This document shows positions 26,368-37,127 of a DNA stretch of 64,000 bases, piece by piece. The stretch covers positions 62,001 through 126,000 of the forward strand of contig NZ_JASSOT010000054.1 of NCBI RefSeq assembly GCF_030238365.1. The letters are read 5' to 3'. The translations under genes and the position numbers were made by a program. The stretch's first letter is position 1, and each line of letters opens with the position of its first letter. Below the pieces are notes generated by a model. The model was not told the DNA's origin. It saw only the letters and a list, made by a program, of their open reading frames with translations, and searched no databases. This DNA comes from Lelliottia wanjuensis (GTDB lineage Bacteria; Pseudomonadota; Gammaproteobacteria; Enterobacterales; Enterobacteriaceae).

Positions 26368-28101
26368 GTGCCAAAGATCCGCCAGTTATGTTTGGTCAGT
26401 TTATTGCTGACAAGCGGAGTCGCCAGCGCGGCGAATGTCCGTTTGCAGGTTGAGGGGTTATCCGGGACGCTGGAAAAAAACGTGCGTGCACAGCTTTCAA
26501 CCATTGAGAGTGACGAAGTCACGCCGGACCGGCGCTTTCGCGCACGCGTGGATGATGCCATCCGCGAAGGGCTAAAAGCGCTGGGCTACTACGAACCCAC
26601 CATTGATTTCGATTTACGTCCGCCACCGGCCAAGGGCCGTCAGGTGTTGATTGCTCGCGTCTCCAAGGGCGAACCGGTGCTGATCGGCGGCACCAACGTG
26701 GTGCTGCGCGGCGGCGCGCGTACTGACCGGGATTATCTGGATCTGCTGGGCACGCGCCCGAAGGTCGGCACCGTGCTGAATCACGGCGACTACGACCACT
26801 TCAAAAAAGAGCTCACCAGCGTCGCGCTGCGTAAGGGCTACTTCGACAGCCAGTTCAACAAAAGCCAGCTCGGGATTGCTCTCGACCGCCGCCAGGCGTT
26901 CTGGGATATCGATTACGACAGCGGCGAGCGCTATCGTTTTGGGGCTGTCACCTTCGAAGGCTCGCAGATTCGTGAAGAGTACCTGCAAAACCTGATCCCC
27001 TTCAAAGAGGGGGATTACTACCAGTCGCGAGATCTGGCCGAGCTGAACCGCCGTCTGTCGGCGACCGGCTGGTTTAACTCCGTCGTCGTGGCGCCAGAAT
27101 TCGAAAAGTCGCGTAAAACGAAAGTCTTACCGCTGCATGGCGTGGTTTCCCCGCGCACCGAGAACACCATCGAAACCGGTGTGGGTTACTCAACGGACGT
27201 CGGCCCGCGCGTGAAAGCGACGTGGAAAAAGCCGTGGATGAACTCCTACGGCCACAGCCTGACCACCAGCGCCAGCATCTCCGCGCCGGAACAGCAGCTC
27301 GATTTCAGCTACAAAATGCCGCTGCTGAAGAACCCGCTGGAGCAGTATTACCTGGTGCAGGGCGGCTTTAAGCGCACCGACTTGAACGATACGGAATCGG
27401 ACTCCACAACGCTTGCGCTGTCGCGCTTCTGGGACCTCTCCAGCGGCTGGCAGCGGGCAATTAACCTGCGCTGGAGCCTCGACCACTTTACCCAGGCTAA
27501 CGTCACCAACACCACCATGCTGCTCTATCCGGGGGTGATGATCAGCCGCACCCGTTCGCGCGGTGGCCTGATGCCAACCTGGGGCGACTCCCAGCGCTAT
27601 TCCATTGATTACTCCAACACTGCCTGGGGCTCGGACGTCGATTTCTCGGTGGTTCAGGCGCAAAACGTCTGGATCCGGACCCTTTACGATAAACACCGCT
27701 TTGTGACGCGCGGCAACCTCGGCTGGATTGAAACCGGCGATTTCGAACGCGTGCCGCCGGACCTGCGTTTCTTCGCGGGCGGCGACCGCAGTATTCGCGG
27801 CTACAAATACAAATCGATCTCCCCGAAAAACGACAAAGGCCAGCTGATGGGGGCCTCGAAACTGGCAACCGGATCGCTGGAGTACCAGTACAACGTCAGC
27901 GGGAAATGGTGGGGCGCGGTGTTCGTCGACGGCGGCGAAGCGGTGAGTGATATCCGCAAAAGTGATTTCAAAACCGGCGCGGGCGTGGGCGTGCGCTGGC
28001 AGTCACCGGTCGGGCCGATCAAGCTCGATTTCGCCGTTCCTGTCGGCGACAAAGACGAACACGGTTTACAGTTTTACATCGGTCTGGGGCCTGAATTATG
28101 A
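26368..28101 (+). CDS. tamA: outer membrane translocation and assembly module protein TamA
   Basis: 577 residues, identical in length to E. coli TamA. The signal peptide (~1-22, ending GVASAA) is followed by three POTRA domains (~23-265) and a 16-strand Omp85 beta-barrel. The conserved lid-lock motif is in [16 protein letters not shown], and the protein ends in an aromatic-rich C-terminal strand ([12 protein letters not shown]). It works with TamB in inserting outer membrane proteins or moving lipid to the outer membrane. The start is GTG with an AGGAGAG ribosome binding site. The stop overlaps the tamB start by 4 bp. Confidence 0.97.
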   Translation: MPKIRQLCLVSLLLTSGVASAANVRLQVEGLSGTLEKNVRAQLSTIESDEVTPDRRFRARVDDAIREGLKALGYYEPTIDFDLRPPPAKGRQVLIARVSKGEPVLIGGTNVVLRGGARTDRDYLDLLGTRPKVGTVLNHGDYDHFKKELTSVALRKGYFDSQFNKSQLGIALDRRQAFWDIDYDSGERYRFGAVTFEGSQIREEYLQNLIPFKEGDYYQSRDLAELNRRLSATGWFNSVVVAPEFEKSRKTKVLPLHGVVSPRTENTIETGVGYSTDVGPRVKATWKKPWMNSYGHSLTTSASISAPEQQLDFSYKMPLLKNPLEQYYLVQGGFKRTDLNDTESDSTTLALSRFWDLSSGWQRAINLRWSLDHFTQANVTNTTMLLYPGVMISRTRSRGGLMPTWGDSQRYSIDYSNTAWGSDVDFSVVQAQNVWIRTLYDKHRFVTRGNLGWIETGDFERVPPDLRFFAGGDRSIRGYKYKSISPKNDKGQLMGASKLATGSLEYQYNVSGKWWGAVFVDGGEAVSDIRKSDFKTGAGVGVRWQSPVGPIKLDFAVPVGDKDEHGLQFYIGLGPEL

Positions 28102-31100
28102 GTTTATGGAAGAAGATAAGCCTCGGTGTGCTGATTTTTATCGTGCTGCTGCTCGGCACGGTGGCGTTCCTGGTGGGCACCACCACCGGTCTGCATCTGC
28201 TGTTTAACGCGGCGAACCGCTGGGTGCCTGGGCTTGAGATCGGCCAGGTGACGGGCGGCTGGCGCGATCTGCGCCTCAAGAATATCCGCTACCAGCAGCC
28301 GGGCGTGGCGGTGAACGCGGGCGAGTTTCATCTGGCGGTGAAATTGAGCTGCCTGCGTGACAGCAGCCTGTGCGTCAACGATCTGTCGCTAAAAGACGTG
28401 AACGTGGCGATTGATTCGAAGAAAATGCCGAAATCTGCACCGGTGGAGGAAGAGGAGAGCGGTCCGCTTAACCTCTCGACGCCCTACCCGATCGCGCTTT
28501 ACCGCGTGGCGCTTAACAACGTCAACATCAAGATCGACGACACCACCGTCTCGGTGATGGACTTCACCTCCGGCCTGCGCTGGCAGGAGAAAAACCTGAC
28601 CCTGACGCCAACCTCCCTGCAGGGGCTGCTGATCGCCCTGCCGAAAGTGGCGAAAGTGGCGCAGGAGGAGATCGTCGAACCGAAAATTCAGAACCCGCAG
28701 CCGGAAGAAAAACCGCTCGGCGAAACCCTGAAAGATCTCTTCTCGAAGCCGGTTCTGCCGGAGATGACCGACGTTCATCTGCCGCTTAACCTCAACATCG
28801 AAGAGTTCAAAGGCGAACAGTTGCGCCTGACGGGTGACACGGATTTGACCGTGTTCAACATGCTGCTGAAAGTGAGCAGCATCGACGGCACCATGAAGCT
28901 CGACGCGCTGGATATTGATACCAACCAGGGGAGCGTTAACGCGACCGGGCAGGCGCTGCTGCGCGACAACTGGCCGGTGGATATCACCCTCAACAGCGCC
29001 CTGAATATCGACCCGCTGAAAGGCGAGAAGGTGAAGCTGAAAGTGGGCGGTGCGCTGCGCGAGCAGCTGGAGTTTGGCGTCAATCTCTCCGGCCCGGTGG
29101 ATATGGTGCTGCGTGGGCAGACAAAGTTAGCGGAGGCCGGTTTACCGCTGAATCTGGAGCTGGTGAGCGAACAGCTCTACTGGCCGTTTACCGGCGAAAA
29201 ACAGTTCCAGGCCGATAAGCTCAAGCTCAAGCTAAGCGGCAAAATGACCGATTACACCCTGTCGTTCCGCACCTCGGTGAAGGGTGAAGGGTTGCCGCCT
29301 GCGGACATCACTCTGGATGCGAAGGGCAACGAGCAGCAGATTAACCTCGATAAACTCACCGTGGCGGCGCTGGAAGGCAAAACCGAACTGACCGCGCTGC
29401 TCGACTGGCAGAAAGCGATCAGCTGGCGCGGCGAGCTGAACCTGAAAGGCATCAACACGGCGAAAGAGGTGCCTGACTGGCCGTCGAAGCTCGACGGAAC
29501 CATCAAAACGCGCGGCAGTCTGTACGGCGAAAGCTGGCAGATGGAGGTGCCGGAGATCAAACTCACCGGCAACGTGAAGCAGAATAAAGTGAACGTCGAA
29601 GGCGCCCTGCGCGGGAACAGCTATCTGCAGTGGATCATCCCGCATCTGCACGTCGCTCTGGGCCGAAACACTGCCGATATCAAAGGCGAGCTGGGCGTGA
29701 AGGATCTCAATCTGGATGCCACCATCGACGCGCCGAATCTCGACAACGCCCTGCCGGGCCTCGGCGGCACCGCGAAAGGCCTGGTGAAAGTGCGCGGAAC
29801 GGTGGACGCACCGCAGCTGCTGGCTGATATCACCGCCAACAATCTGCGCTGGCAGGAGCTGTCCGTCGCGCGCGTGCTGGTGAAAGGCGACGTCAAATCT
29901 ACCGACCAGATCGCGGGCAACCTGAATCTGCGCGTCGAGCGTATTTCCCAGCCGGACGTGAACATCAGTCTGGTGACGCTGGATGCGAAAGGCAGCGAGA
30001 AGCAGCACGACCTCCAGCTGCGCGTGCAGGGCGAGCCGGTCTCCGGTCAGCTGCATCTGACGGGCAGTTTCGATCGCAAAGAGGAGCGCTGGAAAGGGGT
30101 TCTGGATAACACCCGCTTCACTACGCCGGTGGGGCCGCTGACGCTCTCCCGTTCCATCGCGCTGGATTACCGTAACGCCGAGCAGAAAATCAGTATCGGG
30201 CCACACTGCTGGACCAACCCGAACGCCGAGCTGTGCGTGCCGCAGACCATTGATGCGGGCGCGGAAGGGCGTGCGGTGGTGAATCTCAATCGCTTCGATC
30301 TGGCGATGCTCAAGCCGTTTATGCCGGAGACCACCGAGGCCAGCGGCGTTTTCAGCGGGAAAGCCGATGTCTCCTGGGACACCACCAAAGAGGGCCTGCC
30401 GCAGGGCAACGTGACCCTCTCCGGGCGTAACGTGAAAGTGACCCAGACGGTGAACGACGCGCCGCTGCCGGTGGCCTTCGAGACCCTGAACCTGACGGCG
30501 GATCTGCATAACAACCGGGCAGAACTCGGCTGGCTGATTCGTCTGACCAACAACGGTCAGTTCGACGGCCAGGTGCAGATCACCGATCCGCAGGGACGAC
30601 GCAATCTGGGCGGCAACGTCAATATCCGCAATATGAACCTGGCGATGGTCAACCCGATCTTCTCCCGCGGCGAAAAGGCAGCGGGGATGCTCAGCGCCAA
30701 TCTGCGTCTGGGCGGTAACGCCCAAAGTCCGCAGCTGTTTGGTCAGATGCAGCTCAACGGCGTGGATATCGACGGCAACTTTATGCCGTTTGATATGCAG
30801 CCGAGCCAGATTTCGATGAACTTCAACGGCATGAGCTCGACGCTGGCGGGCGTGGTGCGCACCCAGCAGGGGCAGATCAACCTCAGCGGTGACGCGGACT
30901 GGAGCCAGATCGACAACTGGCGCGCGCGCGTGGCGGCGAAAGGCAGCCGGGTACGTATCACCGTGCCGCCAATGGTGCGCCTCGACGTCTCGCCGGATGT
31001 GGTGTTCGAAGCCACGCCGAGCCTGTTTACCCTTGATGGTCGCGTCGATGTGCCGTGGGCGCGCATCGTGGTTCACGACGTGCCGGAAAGCGCTGTCGGG

Positions 31101-31874
31101 GTCTCCAGCGATGAGGTGATGCTTAATAATGATCTGAAGCCAGTTGAGACCAAAAGCGCCGGCATTCCGATTAACAGTAATCTGATAATTCACGTCGGCA
31201 ACAACGTGCGTCTCGATGCGTTTGGCCTGAAAGCGCGCCTGACGGGCGACCTGAAAGTGGCGCAGGACCAGCAGGGGCTGGGTCTGAACGGGCAGATCAA
31301 TATTCCGGAAGGGCGCTTCCATGCTTACGGTCAGGATCTGATTGTGCGTAAAGGCGAGCTGCTGTTCTCCGGCCCGCCGGACCAGCCGCTGTTGAACATC
31401 GAAGCGATTCGTAACCCTGAATCGACGGAAAACGACGTGATCGCCGGGGTACGCGTCACCGGTTCTGCCGACGAGCCGCGGGCGGAAATCTTCTCCGATC
31501 CGGCGATGTCGCAGCAGGAAGCGCTCTCTTATCTGCTTCGCGGACAGGGTCTGGACAGCCAGCAGAGCGATAGTGCGGCGATGACCTCAATGTTAATCGG
31601 CCTGGGGGTTGCACAAAGTGGGCAGGTTGTGGGTAAAATCGGCGAGACGTTTGGCGTAAGCAATCTGGCGCTGGACACCCAGGGAGTCGGTGACTCTTCG
31701 CAGGTGGTGGTCAGCGGCTATGTACTGCCGGGTCTACAGGTGAAATATGGCGTGGGGATCTTTGACTCACTGGCAACACTCACGCTACGCTATCGGCTGA
31801 TGCCTAAGCTATATCTGGAAGCGGTGTCTGGCGTAGACCAGGCGCTCGATTTGCTCTATCAGTTTGAGTTTTAG
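28098..31874 (+). CDS. tamB: inner-membrane-anchored AsmA-like protein TamB
   Basis: 1258 residues. The N-terminal signal anchor ([20 protein letters not shown], ~6-25) is followed by a very long periplasmic region of repetitive amphipathic beta-strands, predicted to form a hydrophobic groove spanning the periplasm. The C-terminal DUF490/TamB domain (~900-1258) ends in [20 protein letters not shown], which contacts TamA. Four-base ATGA overlap with tamA indicates coupled translation. AsmA-like family members are implicated in phospholipid transport to the outer membrane. ytfP follows after 2 bp. Confidence 0.96.
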   Translation: MSLWKKISLGVLIFIVLLLGTVAFLVGTTTGLHLLFNAANRWVPGLEIGQVTGGWRDLRLKNIRYQQPGVAVNAGEFHLAVKLSCLRDSSLCVNDLSLKDVNVAIDSKKMPKSAPVEEEESGPLNLSTPYPIALYRVALNNVNIKIDDTTVSVMDFTSGLRWQEKNLTLTPTSLQGLLIALPKVAKVAQEEIVEPKIQNPQPEEKPLGETLKDLFSKPVLPEMTDVHLPLNLNIEEFKGEQLRLTGDTDLTVFNMLLKVSSIDGTMKLDALDIDTNQGSVNATGQALLRDNWPVDITLNSALNIDPLKGEKVKLKVGGALREQLEFGVNLSGPVDMVLRGQTKLAEAGLPLNLELVSEQLYWPFTGEKQFQADKLKLKLSGKMTDYTLSFRTSVKGEGLPPADITLDAKGNEQQINLDKLTVAALEGKTELTALLDWQKAISWRGELNLKGINTAKEVPDWPSKLDGTIKTRGSLYGESWQMEVPEIKLTGNVKQNKVNVEGALRGNSYLQWIIPHLHVALGRNTADIKGELGVKDLNLDATIDAPNLDNALPGLGGTAKGLVKVRGTVDAPQLLADITANNLRWQELSVARVLVKGDVKSTDQIAGNLNLRVERISQPDVNISLVTLDAKGSEKQHDLQLRVQGEPVSGQLHLTGSFDRKEERWKGVLDNTRFTTPVGPLTLSRSIALDYRNAEQKISIGPHCWTNPNAELCVPQTIDAGAEGRAVVNLNRFDLAMLKPFMPETTEASGVFSGKADVSWDTTKEGLPQGNVTLSGRNVKVTQTVNDAPLPVAFETLNLTADLHNNRAELGWLIRLTNNGQFDGQVQITDPQGRRNLGGNVNIRNMNLAMVNPIFSRGEKAAGMLSANLRLGGNAQSPQLFGQMQLNGVDIDGNFMPFDMQPSQISMNFNGMSSTLAGVVRTQQGQINLSGDADWSQIDNWRARVAAKGSRVRITVPPMVRLDVSPDVVFEATPSLFTLDGRVDVPWARIVVHDVPESAVGVSSDEVMLNNDLKPVETKSAGIPINSNLIIHVGNNVRLDAFGLKARLTGDLKVAQDQQGLGLNGQINIPEGRFHAYGQDLIVRKGELLFSGPPDQPLLNIEAIRNPESTENDVIAGVRVTGSADEPRAEIFSDPAMSQQEALSYLLRGQGLDSQQSDSAAMTSMLIGLGVAQSGQVVGKIGETFGVSNLALDTQGVGDSSQVVVSGYVLPGLQVKYGVGIFDSLATLTLRYRLMPKLYLEAVSGVDQALDLLYQFEF

Positions 31875-31876
31875 CA

Positions 31877-32221
31877 ATGCGAATATTTGTATACGGCAGT
31901 TTACGAACCAGGCAAGGCAACAGTCACTGGATGACGAACGCCCAGTTGCTGGGAAATTACAATATCGAGAACTACCAGTTGTACAGTCTGGGCCACTATC
32001 CAGGCGCGGTTCCGGGGAACGGAACGGTACAGGGTGAAGTTTATCGTATTGATAACGCTACACTTGCCGAACTTGATGCCTTGCGCACCAGGGGCGGTGA
32101 ATATGCACGCCAGTTGATCCAGACTCCGTATGGCAGTGCATGGATGTACGTGTACCAGCGTCCGGTCGATGGATTGAAACTGATTGAAAGCGGTAACTGG
32201 TTAGACAGAGACCAGTACTGA
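31877..32221 (+). CDS. ytfP: gamma-glutamylcyclotransferase-like protein YtfP
   Basis: 114 residues. The N-terminal MRIFVYGSLRTRQGNSHWM has the YGSL motif of the GGCT/BtrG fold, and GEVYRIDNATLAELDALRTR continues the family pattern. It is near-identical to E. coli YtfP. The enzymatic activity of YtfP itself is not demonstrated as far as I know. Third gene of tamA-tamB-ytfP, starting 2 bp after the tamB stop, and followed by a strong terminator. Confidence 0.93.
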   Translation: MRIFVYGSLRTRQGNSHWMTNAQLLGNYNIENYQLYSLGHYPGAVPGNGTVQGEVYRIDNATLAELDALRTRGGEYARQLIQTPYGSAWMYVYQRPVDGLKLIESGNWLDRDQY

Positions 32222-32225
32222 GATG

Positions 32226-32257
32226 AACAACGCCACCTCCGGGTGGCGTTGTTTTTT
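32226..32257 (+). terminator. terminator of tamA-tamB-ytfP
   Basis: A 12-bp perfect stem (AACAACGCCACC, 32226-32237, with GGTGGCGTTGTT, 32242-32253) and a four-base loop, followed by T residues. It lies 5 bp after the ytfP stop. Confidence 0.92.
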
Positions 32258-32429
32258 GCAAGATGCTTCGCGTTCTGTTCTGCAATTTCCCCGCACTCCA
32301 CTTTTTTCTCCGATGCGTTTTCCGAAACACCGAATTGCTGCACTTTTTTGCTGGCACTCACAAAAGCGTGGGCGTAAAACAGTTCTCGCACTTTCATGAG
32401 TTATACTTTGTATAACTATGGAGGTGCTC

Positions 32430-32681
32430 ATGCGTATAACCATCAAAAAATGGGGAAACAGTGCAGGTATGGTCATTCCAGGCACAGTGATGAAAGCGCT
32501 CGGTTTACAACCGGGTCAGAGTATGGAGGCTCAGGTGATGAATAATCAGTTAGTGCTCACTCCGGTGGCAAAGCGTTACACACTTCAGGAACTGCTGGCG
32601 CAGTGCGATACGACAGCACCAGAGATCAGCGAACAGGACATCTGGGGAACATCCGGCCCCGTGGGTGATGAAGTATGGTAA
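32430..32681 (+). CDS. chpS: ChpS (ChpBI) antitoxin, MazE-like
   Basis: 83 residues. The SpoVT/AbrB-type swapped-hairpin DNA-binding N-terminus (MRITIKKWGNSAGMVIPGTV) precedes an acidic C-terminal tail (EISEQDIWGTSGPVGDEVW) that would bind and block the toxin. It is close to E. coli ChpS. The start at 32430 has a GGAGGTG ribosome binding site. It overlaps chpB by 7 bp, the usual toxin-antitoxin coupling. It probably autoregulates the operon; the short AT-rich segment upstream (32395-32420) contains the direct-repeat-like TATACTTTGTATAAC. Confidence 0.93.
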   Translation: MRITIKKWGNSAGMVIPGTVMKALGLQPGQSMEAQVMNNQLVLTPVAKRYTLQELLAQCDTTAPEISEQDIWGTSGPVGDEVW

Positions 32682-33025
32682 CGCGCCCGATCTTTGAGCG
32701 TGGAGATATTGTGCTCGTCGGGCTTGATCCCGTAAGAGGCCATGAGCAACAAGGGGAGAGTCGGCCGGCGCTTGTCCTTTCAGTCGGTGATTTTAATCAG
32801 TTAGGCATGACGCTAATTGCCCCTGTCACTCAGGGTGGCAACTTCGCTCGTTATGCGGGTTTCAGCGTGCCGCTGAGCTGTGAAGAGGGTGACATTCAGG
32901 GCGTGGTTCTGGTTAACCAGATCAGGATGCTGGATCTCAATGCCCGTCAGGCTAAACGGCTGGGTGTGGCCGCAGATGAAGTGGTTGAAGATGTGCTGCT
33001 GCGTTTGCAAACGCTTATCGACTGA
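32675..33025 (+). CDS. chpB: ChpB (ChpBK) mRNA interferase toxin, MazF/PemK family
   Basis: 116 residues. The MazF/PemK fold is shown by FERGDIVLVGLDPVRGHEQQ, RPALVLSV and VNQIRMLDLNARQAKRLG. It cleaves single-stranded mRNA at short sequences when free of ChpS and so halts translation. Length and sequence match E. coli ChpB with no truncation, so the module looks intact. The start codon lies within the last codons of chpS. Confidence 0.93.
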   Translation: MVTRPIFERGDIVLVGLDPVRGHEQQGESRPALVLSVGDFNQLGMTLIAPVTQGGNFARYAGFSVPLSCEEGDIQGVVLVNQIRMLDLNARQAKRLGVAADEVVEDVLLRLQTLID

Positions 33026-33034
33026 GGCTGACTC

Positions 33035-33107
33035 TGCCGGGTGGCGCCGGCTTACATGACGGTATCGCAGCTTTAGTAGGCCGGGTAAGCGCAAGCGCCA
33101 CCCGGCA
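33035..33107. repeat. REP elements after chpB
   Basis: A partial REP (TGCCGGGTGGCGCCGGCTTAC, shortened on its right side) at 33035, followed by a full REP in inverse orientation at 33076-33107 ending CGCCACCCGGCA. It separates two convergent genes, chpB and the TonB-dependent receptor. Confidence 0.85.
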
Positions 33108-33122
33108 ATCAACGGCGCAGGA

Positions 33123-35111
33123 TTAAAACTCAATCCTCGCCCCAAGATTATACCGACGCCCTTCGAGTTGCCCGTAATCACCCCACGAGGTGGTGCGTTT
33201 CGGGTCCGCATCGAACAGGTTATAGATCCCCGCCAGCAGCTGCGTATTTTTATTCAGCTTATAGCGCGCGCCGATATCGACCAGCGTGTAAGCCTCATAT
33301 TTCGTGCCGCTGTTGCTGTCCCGGTTGCTGCTGCGGTAGTTCGCGTTGCTCCACAGATCCAACGACTGCGTCGCCGCCCAGTTCAGTGACACATTCGCCA
33401 TATGACGCGGGTAGTCGTTCAGCGCGTAGCCCTTATCCACACCGGATTTCTGCTCGCTGTGGTTGTACGTGTAGTTCGCGTTGGCTTTCAGATCCTGGGT
33501 GACCTGCCAGTCGCCGTTCAGCTCGATACCGTAAACGTCCGCTTTGCTGACGTTAAAGTATTTATCGACGGAATCGGCTTTGTAGCCGTTCACTTCGCAC
33601 TGGTTGGTGGCGGTGGTTTCGCAGATCGTCTGCTCAGAGATTTTGTCCTTGAACTGGGTGTAGAAGACGGTGCCGTCCAGCGACACAGATTCGCCGGTCC
33701 AGTAGAGGCCCGTTTCTGCGTTGACACTTTTCTCTGGTTTCAGATCGTCGTTACCCACGGTCAGGAACGGATACGGCGGCGTCGACCCGTGCGGGGTGAC
33801 GAATTGATCCGAGGTGGCGCGCAGCTCCGGTTTTTTATAGCCCGCGGAGATCCCGCCCTTCAGCGCCCAGGCATCGGTAATCGCCCAGTTGCCGTACAGT
33901 TTTGGCGTCACGTGCGCGCCGAAATAGCTGTCGTAATCGCCGCGTGCGGAGCTGGTCAGGGTAAAATCGTTGATCGTCCAGGCGTCTTCTGCAAACAGCG
34001 CCCAGCCGTTACGCGTCACTTTGGTGACGGGCTCGACGCCCGGCAGCGTTTTGCCTGACTCATAGAAATGGTCGTTCAGCTCTTCGCGCGTGAAGTTCGC
34101 CCCGACGGTGAGCTTGTGGTTATCCAGAGTGAAGGTGGTTTGCGAGTTGGCCACGTAGTTTTCAGTCTGCACGTACTCAGGCGAGGTGTTGTCCAGCAGA
34201 TACTTCGAACGCCCTTTCTCGTAGTTGATGTAGTTGGTTGTCGCAATGGTGTCCTCCGCGTACCAGCCCGTATGGGTGAGGGTCACCGCGTTGCGATCGA
34301 ACTTCCACATCCACGGCGTACCGCGTTTTTTGGTGCGATTTTTTTCCTGCTCGCCCACGACCACGTTCAGGTCGAAGAGGTTATTGTCGCTGGCTTTCAG
34401 GCCCAGCGTGGCATCGACGGATTTCCGGTTGTGCTTGCCGAAGTAGTTCTGGCGCTCGTCATCGCGACGATCCAGCCCGTCAGCGGCAATGCTCAGGCCC
34501 AGCTTGTCCTGAATCAGCGGCCCCATCGCGAACAGGTTCAGCTGACTGGTGTTGCCCAGATCTTTATGCTCCTGCAGCCAGGTGTTGGCGGCGATAGCGC
34601 CCGTCCAGTCGGCCACGCCGTAAGGTTTTTTGGTGATCACGTTGACCACGCCGCCGAGGGCGTCAGAGCCGTACAGGGAGGACATCGGGCCGCGAATCAC
34701 CTCGATGCGCTCGATGGCTTCCATCGGCGGTAAAAAGCCCGCTTCGGCGCCGATATCCTGGCCGTACGGGCGCGATTCGCTGGTGTTCTGCTTCACGCTG
34801 TTGACCATAAACGCCGTGTAGCTCGAGTCCATCCCGCGCATCATGATGCTGCCGTTGGCCATATCGCTGCCGCCGTTAGAGACGGAGACGCCGGGGATGT
34901 TTTTAATCGCATCGCCGATGGTCTGGTCGGGCTGAATATCCAGCGTTTTGCGATCGACCGTGGAAATCGTGGCGGGCGCTTCTTTTTTCTGTTGTGAAAA
35001 GCCGGTGGCGGTGACCACCATCTCATCGTCTGCCTGTGCGGGCAAAACCAGCGTGCCGGTTAACGCCACCATGCCTGTGAACATCATTAATTGACGCGTT
35101 TTCATAGCCAT
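33123..35111 (-). CDS. CirA-like TonB-dependent siderophore receptor
   Basis: 662 residues. A signal peptide (~1-27) precedes a TonB box (DDEMVVTATGF), a plug domain (~40-165, including IERIEVIRGPMSSLYGSDAL and GGVVNVITKK, typical of CirA-type catecholate receptors) and a 22-strand beta-barrel ending in an aromatic residue (YNLGARIEF). It would import a ferric siderophore or similar ligand across the outer membrane using TonB energy. It lies 66 bp after the YncE-like gene, which has the Fur box, and a terminator-like hairpin sits between them. The start region has a weak ribosome binding site, with ATG at 35111 or 35105. Absent at this position in E. coli. Confidence 0.9.
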   Translation of the reverse strand: MAMKTRQLMMFTGMVALTGTLVLPAQADDEMVVTATGFSQQKKEAPATISTVDRKTLDIQPDQTIGDAIKNIPGVSVSNGGSDMANGSIMMRGMDSSYTAFMVNSVKQNTSESRPYGQDIGAEAGFLPPMEAIERIEVIRGPMSSLYGSDALGGVVNVITKKPYGVADWTGAIAANTWLQEHKDLGNTSQLNLFAMGPLIQDKLGLSIAADGLDRRDDERQNYFGKHNRKSVDATLGLKASDNNLFDLNVVVGEQEKNRTKKRGTPWMWKFDRNAVTLTHTGWYAEDTIATTNYINYEKGRSKYLLDNTSPEYVQTENYVANSQTTFTLDNHKLTVGANFTREELNDHFYESGKTLPGVEPVTKVTRNGWALFAEDAWTINDFTLTSSARGDYDSYFGAHVTPKLYGNWAITDAWALKGGISAGYKKPELRATSDQFVTPHGSTPPYPFLTVGNDDLKPEKSVNAETGLYWTGESVSLDGTVFYTQFKDKISEQTICETTATNQCEVNGYKADSVDKYFNVSKADVYGIELNGDWQVTQDLKANANYTYNHSEQKSGVDKGYALNDYPRHMANVSLNWAATQSLDLWSNANYRSSNRDSNSGTKYEAYTLVDIGARYKLNKNTQLLAGIYNLFDADPKRTTSWGDYGQLEGRRYNLGARIEF

Positions 35112-35124
35112 AAACCCAAAAAGG

Positions 35125-35163
35125 AAAAATAAAAAACACCCGCGGTCTTACGCCGCAGGGTGT
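35125..35163 (-). terminator. terminator or attenuator between the YncE-like and receptor genes
   Basis: On the minus strand an interrupted stem (CACCC + GCGG type arms, 35137-35145 with 35153-35162, one bulged base) is followed by TTTTTTATTTTT. It lies 14 bp after the YncE-like stop and about 14 bp before the receptor ATG. If active, it would limit read-through into the receptor gene. Confidence 0.6.
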
Positions 35164-35177
35164 GGTTGGTGAGGGAA

Positions 35178-36248
35178 TCAGAGCTTATCGAGGGCGATTC
35201 TGATGACGTAATCCGGTTTCTCTTTCGCCACTTTCTCGTCCTGTTTGACGCTGGCATAGAGCACGTTCCCGTCAGTGGAGAGAGCGAGACTGTTCGGCAT
35301 CGCGGTGGTCGCAATGCTGTTTTTCACCTTGTACGTCTGGCTGTCGATAATGCTGATGAGTTTGCCGTTGCGGTGCGTGACGTAAATCTCGTTACGTTTT
35401 TCGTTGTAAAGCACCGCCAACGAGTTGGTGACGTCGATGTGATTGAGCACTTTACCGGTGCGGATATCCACCACCATAACCTTCGGGAGATCCGGGTCAG
35501 TCAGGAAGGCGCGGTTGTTTTTGCTGTCCAGCGCGATATTCAGGAAGAAGTGCTTTTTCTCTGGTTCGACGTTGAAACGGCTGAGGATCTTGTCGCTCTG
35601 GGTATCGACGACGATCAGCCCGTTTTTACCGTTGACCACGTACAGACGATTTTTCTCCGCGTCCACCGCCAGCCCGGTCGGGTATTCGTCCATATCGGTC
35701 AGAGTGTTAATGAGCTGGCGCTTTTCGGTGTCGATCACCCAGACGATGCCTTTTTCCACCACGGCGGTGACGTACAGGCGGTGATGCTGTTTATCGAGCA
35801 CCATTTCGCGGGTGTGGGCGATATCTTTCGGATTGCTGGTGTCGGCGAGCTGAATCACGGCCAGCTCTTTGCCGGTCCGGGTGTCGATCACGGTGACGGA
35901 GCCTTCCAGCGTGTTGCCCACGTAGAGAAGATGATTTTCTTCGTCAAGCGCGGTGGCAAAGGCGCGGCGCGTGGTTTCAATCACGCCCGTTCCCGTGAGG
36001 TCTTCCAGGTTCAGCTTGTAGATTTTGCCTTTGGTTTGGTCTTTATCAAACGAGGGGGCGCTGGCGGCAAACAGCACTTTTGCCTGTCCGTCATAGGCCA
36101 GCTCGTAAACACCGTGGCCCACGGGCTGGGTGACAAAGTCTTTCTCTGGCAATGCAGCCGAGAAGCCAGACACGCTGGTCAGCATGAGTGCCGCTGCCAT
36201 TGCCGCGCGAATCGAGGTGCTGAGGGTTTTCACATTGTGTAGGGTCAT
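35178..36248 (-). CDS. YncE-like periplasmic seven-bladed beta-propeller
   Basis: 356 residues. The signal peptide (~1-30, ending VSGFSA) is followed by YVTN-type beta-propeller repeats: LLYVGNTLEGSVTVIDTRTG, RLYVVNGKNGLIVVDTQS, EIYVTHRNGKLISIIDSQ and NSLALSTDGNVLYASVK. Overall it resembles E. coli YncE, an iron-regulated periplasmic protein of uncertain role that neighbours the TonB-dependent transporter YncD (PqqU). Pairing with a TonB receptor here repeats that association. A Fur box lies 35 bp upstream, so iron limitation should induce it. Which small molecule or DNA it may bind is not visible. Confidence 0.87.
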   Translation of the reverse strand: MTLHNVKTLSTSIRAAMAAALMLTSVSGFSAALPEKDFVTQPVGHGVYELAYDGQAKVLFAASAPSFDKDQTKGKIYKLNLEDLTGTGVIETTRRAFATALDEENHLLYVGNTLEGSVTVIDTRTGKELAVIQLADTSNPKDIAHTREMVLDKQHHRLYVTAVVEKGIVWVIDTEKRQLINTLTDMDEYPTGLAVDAEKNRLYVVNGKNGLIVVDTQSDKILSRFNVEPEKKHFFLNIALDSKNNRAFLTDPDLPKVMVVDIRTGKVLNHIDVTNSLAVLYNEKRNEIYVTHRNGKLISIIDSQTYKVKNSIATTAMPNSLALSTDGNVLYASVKQDEKVAKEKPDYVIRIALDKL

Positions 36249-36282
36249 TGACGTTTATTCACATTTATTTACGAACTGCAAA

Positions 36283-36309
36283 TGATAATGATATCCACTC
36301 TCATTATCA
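36283..36309 (-). promoter_or_regulatory. Fur box upstream of the YncE-like/receptor operon
   Basis: Two overlapping Fur-type half-site sets: TGATAATGATATC at 36283-36295 and CTCATTATCA at 36300-36309. This resembles the GATAATGATAATCATTATC consensus in 7-1-7 form with mismatches. It is 35-60 bp upstream of the start, a typical repressor position. Confidence 0.75.
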
Positions 36310-36391
36310 AATGACGAATGTGAACAGCGACTACCTTTTCTGGTGGGGCAATAACCGGTCAGATATTAAGGGGATACGAAATGGCGGGCAC

Positions 36392-36418
36392 AAAAAAGCC
36401 CCGACGTGCGGGGCTTAA
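36392..36418 (-). terminator. terminator of ppa
   Basis: Stem AAGCCCCG / CGGGGCTT around ACGTG. The minus strand continues into TTTTTTG. It lies about 19 bp after the ppa stop codon. Confidence 0.88.
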
Positions 36419-36436
36419 AGCATAGGGGTGGAAGAA

Positions 36437-36967
36437 TTACTTCTTCGCAGCGCGCTCGAAGGAGGCAACGATTTCAGCTTTCGCTGCTTCTGCGTTGTCC
36501 CAGCCGTCAACTTTAACCCATTTGCCTTTTTCGAGATCTTTGTAGTGCTCGAAGAAGTGAGTGATCTGCGCTTTCAGCAGTTCTGGCAGGTCGTTCACAT
36601 CTTTGATGTGATCGTACTCTTTGCTCAGTTTGGTGTGCGGAACCGCAACCAGTTTCGCATCTTCACCGGCTTCGTCGGTCATTTTCAGCACGCCAACTGG
36701 ACGGCAGCGAACCACAGAACCTGGGGCCAGTGGGTACGGAGTTGGGACCAGAACGTCTACCGGGTCACCGTCCAGAGACAGGGTGTGGTTGATGTAACCG
36801 TAGTTGCACGGATAGAACATCGCGGTGGACATGAAACGGTCAACGAACAGCGCACCGGTGTCTTTGTCGATTTCGTATTTGATAGGATCTGCGTTGGCCG
36901 GGATTTCGATAACAACGTAGATGTCTTCCGGCAGTTCTTTACCCGCAGGGACGTTGAGTAAGCTCAT
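36437..36967 (-). CDS. ppa: inorganic pyrophosphatase
   Basis: 176 residues, family I soluble pyrophosphatase. The signature [17 protein letters not shown] contains the metal-binding aspartates, and [24 protein letters not shown] and the C-terminal [13 protein letters not shown] complete the active site. It hydrolyses pyrophosphate to phosphate, pulling biosynthetic reactions forward; it is hexameric and essential in E. coli. The AAAACC-type codon use is that of a highly expressed gene. Divergent from ytfQ. Confidence 0.98.
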   Translation of the reverse strand: MSLLNVPAGKELPEDIYVVIEIPANADPIKYEIDKDTGALFVDRFMSTAMFYPCNYGYINHTLSLDGDPVDVLVPTPYPLAPGSVVRCRPVGVLKMTDEAGEDAKLVAVPHTKLSKEYDHIKDVNDLPELLKAQITHFFEHYKDLEKGKWVKVDGWDNAEAAKAEIVASFERAAKK

Positions 36968-37127
36968 GTGAGTGTCCTATGTGTATGCTAAACAAGTGGC
37001 GAGTATTATAGCCAACTCACGCCGAAAGTCTCCGCCTGTTTTCATTCTCATCCCCATCCCCGCGCCATTTTCAGAACCTTTCCATGACAGGAAAATCCAT
37101 AAACTCAGCCGCATATTTCATGAGCGA

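Noticed and set aside
36428-36961. ORF on the plus strand across ppa
   Set aside because: It is the exact antisense of the highly conserved ppa gene and has no recognisable protein features.
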